Source: Taibaiella helvus_B (GTDB taxonomy: Bacteria; Bacteroidota; Bacteroidia; Chitinophagales; Chitinophagaceae). Taken from it: DNA of 24,631 nt. The translations under genes and the position numbers were made by a program. The notes under the pieces are model-generated. The model worked only from the letters and a program-made list of their open reading frames with translations. It was not told where the DNA came from and did no database searches. Where the stretch lies: positions 1-24,631 of the forward strand of contig JBEBVI010000015.1 in the NCBI GenBank assembly GCA_040392805.1, given 5' to 3'. Shown here one piece after another: positions 24,269 to 24,631 of the stretch (within the stretch, counting starts at the first letter, position 1; each line of letters opens with the position of its first letter).

Positions 24269-24631
24269 GTTGTCGGGGTATCAATATACGTTGTCGTTAC
24301 ACCAATGCAAGGCATCGTTGCCCCAGTATGATCTATCGTTACACCAATGCAACGCATCGTTGCCCCAGTATGATCTATCGTTACACCAATGCAACGCATC
24401 GTTGCCCGGGTATGATCCATCGTTGCACCAATACAAAGCATCGTTGCCCGGGTATGATCCATCGTTACACCAATGCAAAGCATCGTTGCTCAAGTGTGAT
24501 CCATCGTTACACCAATGCAAAGCATCGTTGCCCCAGTGTGATCCATCGTTACACCAGTGCAAAGCATCGTTGCCCCAGTGTGATCCATCGTTACACCAAT
24601 ACAACGCATCGTTGCCCAAGTATGATCCATC
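24269..24631. repeat. 42-bp tandem repeat array built from two related 21-bp halves, running off the window
   Basis: Eight complete 42-bp units lie at 24293-24628, preceded by a degenerate part-unit from about 24269. The two halves of each unit start ATCGTTACACCAATGC and ATCGTTGCCCCAGTATG and share the ATCGTT.C.CCA.T core, so the base period is 21 bp. About ten columns vary between units, mostly A/G or C/T. Because 42 is a multiple of three, several frames stay open. On the minus strand one frame encodes a heptad pattern (GNDALHW, CNDGSHW) and stops at 24281-24283, right where the array ends; it is open to the window edge, so it could be the C-terminus of a repeat protein, or just a minisatellite. 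Confidence 0.9.

Noticed and set aside
24293..24631. CRISPR array
   Set aside because: The units are contiguous with no unique spacers and the period is 42 bp made of related 21-bp halves; no cas genes are nearby.

Overview
The window looks like chromosomal DNA from a member of the phylum Bacteroidota, probably a Chitinophagaceae-like soil or freshwater bacterium. The evidence is four secreted proteins ending in type IX secretion (T9SS) sorting domains, A-rich leaders instead of Shine-Dalgarno sites, TAnnTTTG-type promoter boxes, SCKK lipoproteins, and TPR-linked two-component kinases of a kind common in this phylum. No rRNA, tRNA, CRISPR array or intact transposase was seen.

Layout. (1) 1-4713, plus strand: three cell-surface or secreted proteins. 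The first two overlap by ATGA; they are related beta-propeller proteins with different T9SS sorting signals (type A, then type B). (2) 4714-8165, mostly minus strand: a hairpin-rich MITE-like repeat, a small membrane protein, an A+T-rich orphan protein, a secreted TPR-like protein and a small probable lipoprotein. (3) 8436-10430: a TPR sensor histidine kinase with no adjacent regulator. (4) 10431-13870: a gene graveyard around two intact lipoprotein genes. It holds a rhomboid-protease pseudogene and an AbiEi-type antitoxin pseudogene that keeps an operator-like inverted repeat. The broken edge of each pseudogene lies at or near a copy of the same short repeat. (5) 13872-16631, minus strand: a second, paralogous TPR sensor kinase and its NarL/FixJ-type response regulator. 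Divergent from them is a large SBBP-repeat propeller protein with a T9SS signal (16804-19695), and a perfect palindrome lies in the shared promoter region. (6) 19909-22026, minus strand: an NfeD-like protein and flotillin operon for membrane microdomains. (7) 22027-24631: accessory DNA with palindromic repeats, a hairpin-rich block, an A+T-rich CPBP-family membrane protease gene, a G+C-rich block without a convincing gene, and a 42-bp tandem array (two 21-bp halves) running off the right edge.

How the genes may work together. The intact functions are mainly envelope and surface biology: T9SS cargo, lipoproteins, flotillin/NfeD and two membrane sensor kinases. The two kinases share domain order, and each has a CGTAT/ATACG dyad upstream, so they may belong to one regulatory circuit served by the single response regulator; this is inference. 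No complete novel system was found. The most unusual items are the decayed AbiEi locus with its retained operator, the repeat shared by both pseudogene edges, the four-copy palindrome family, and the 21/42-bp satellite.
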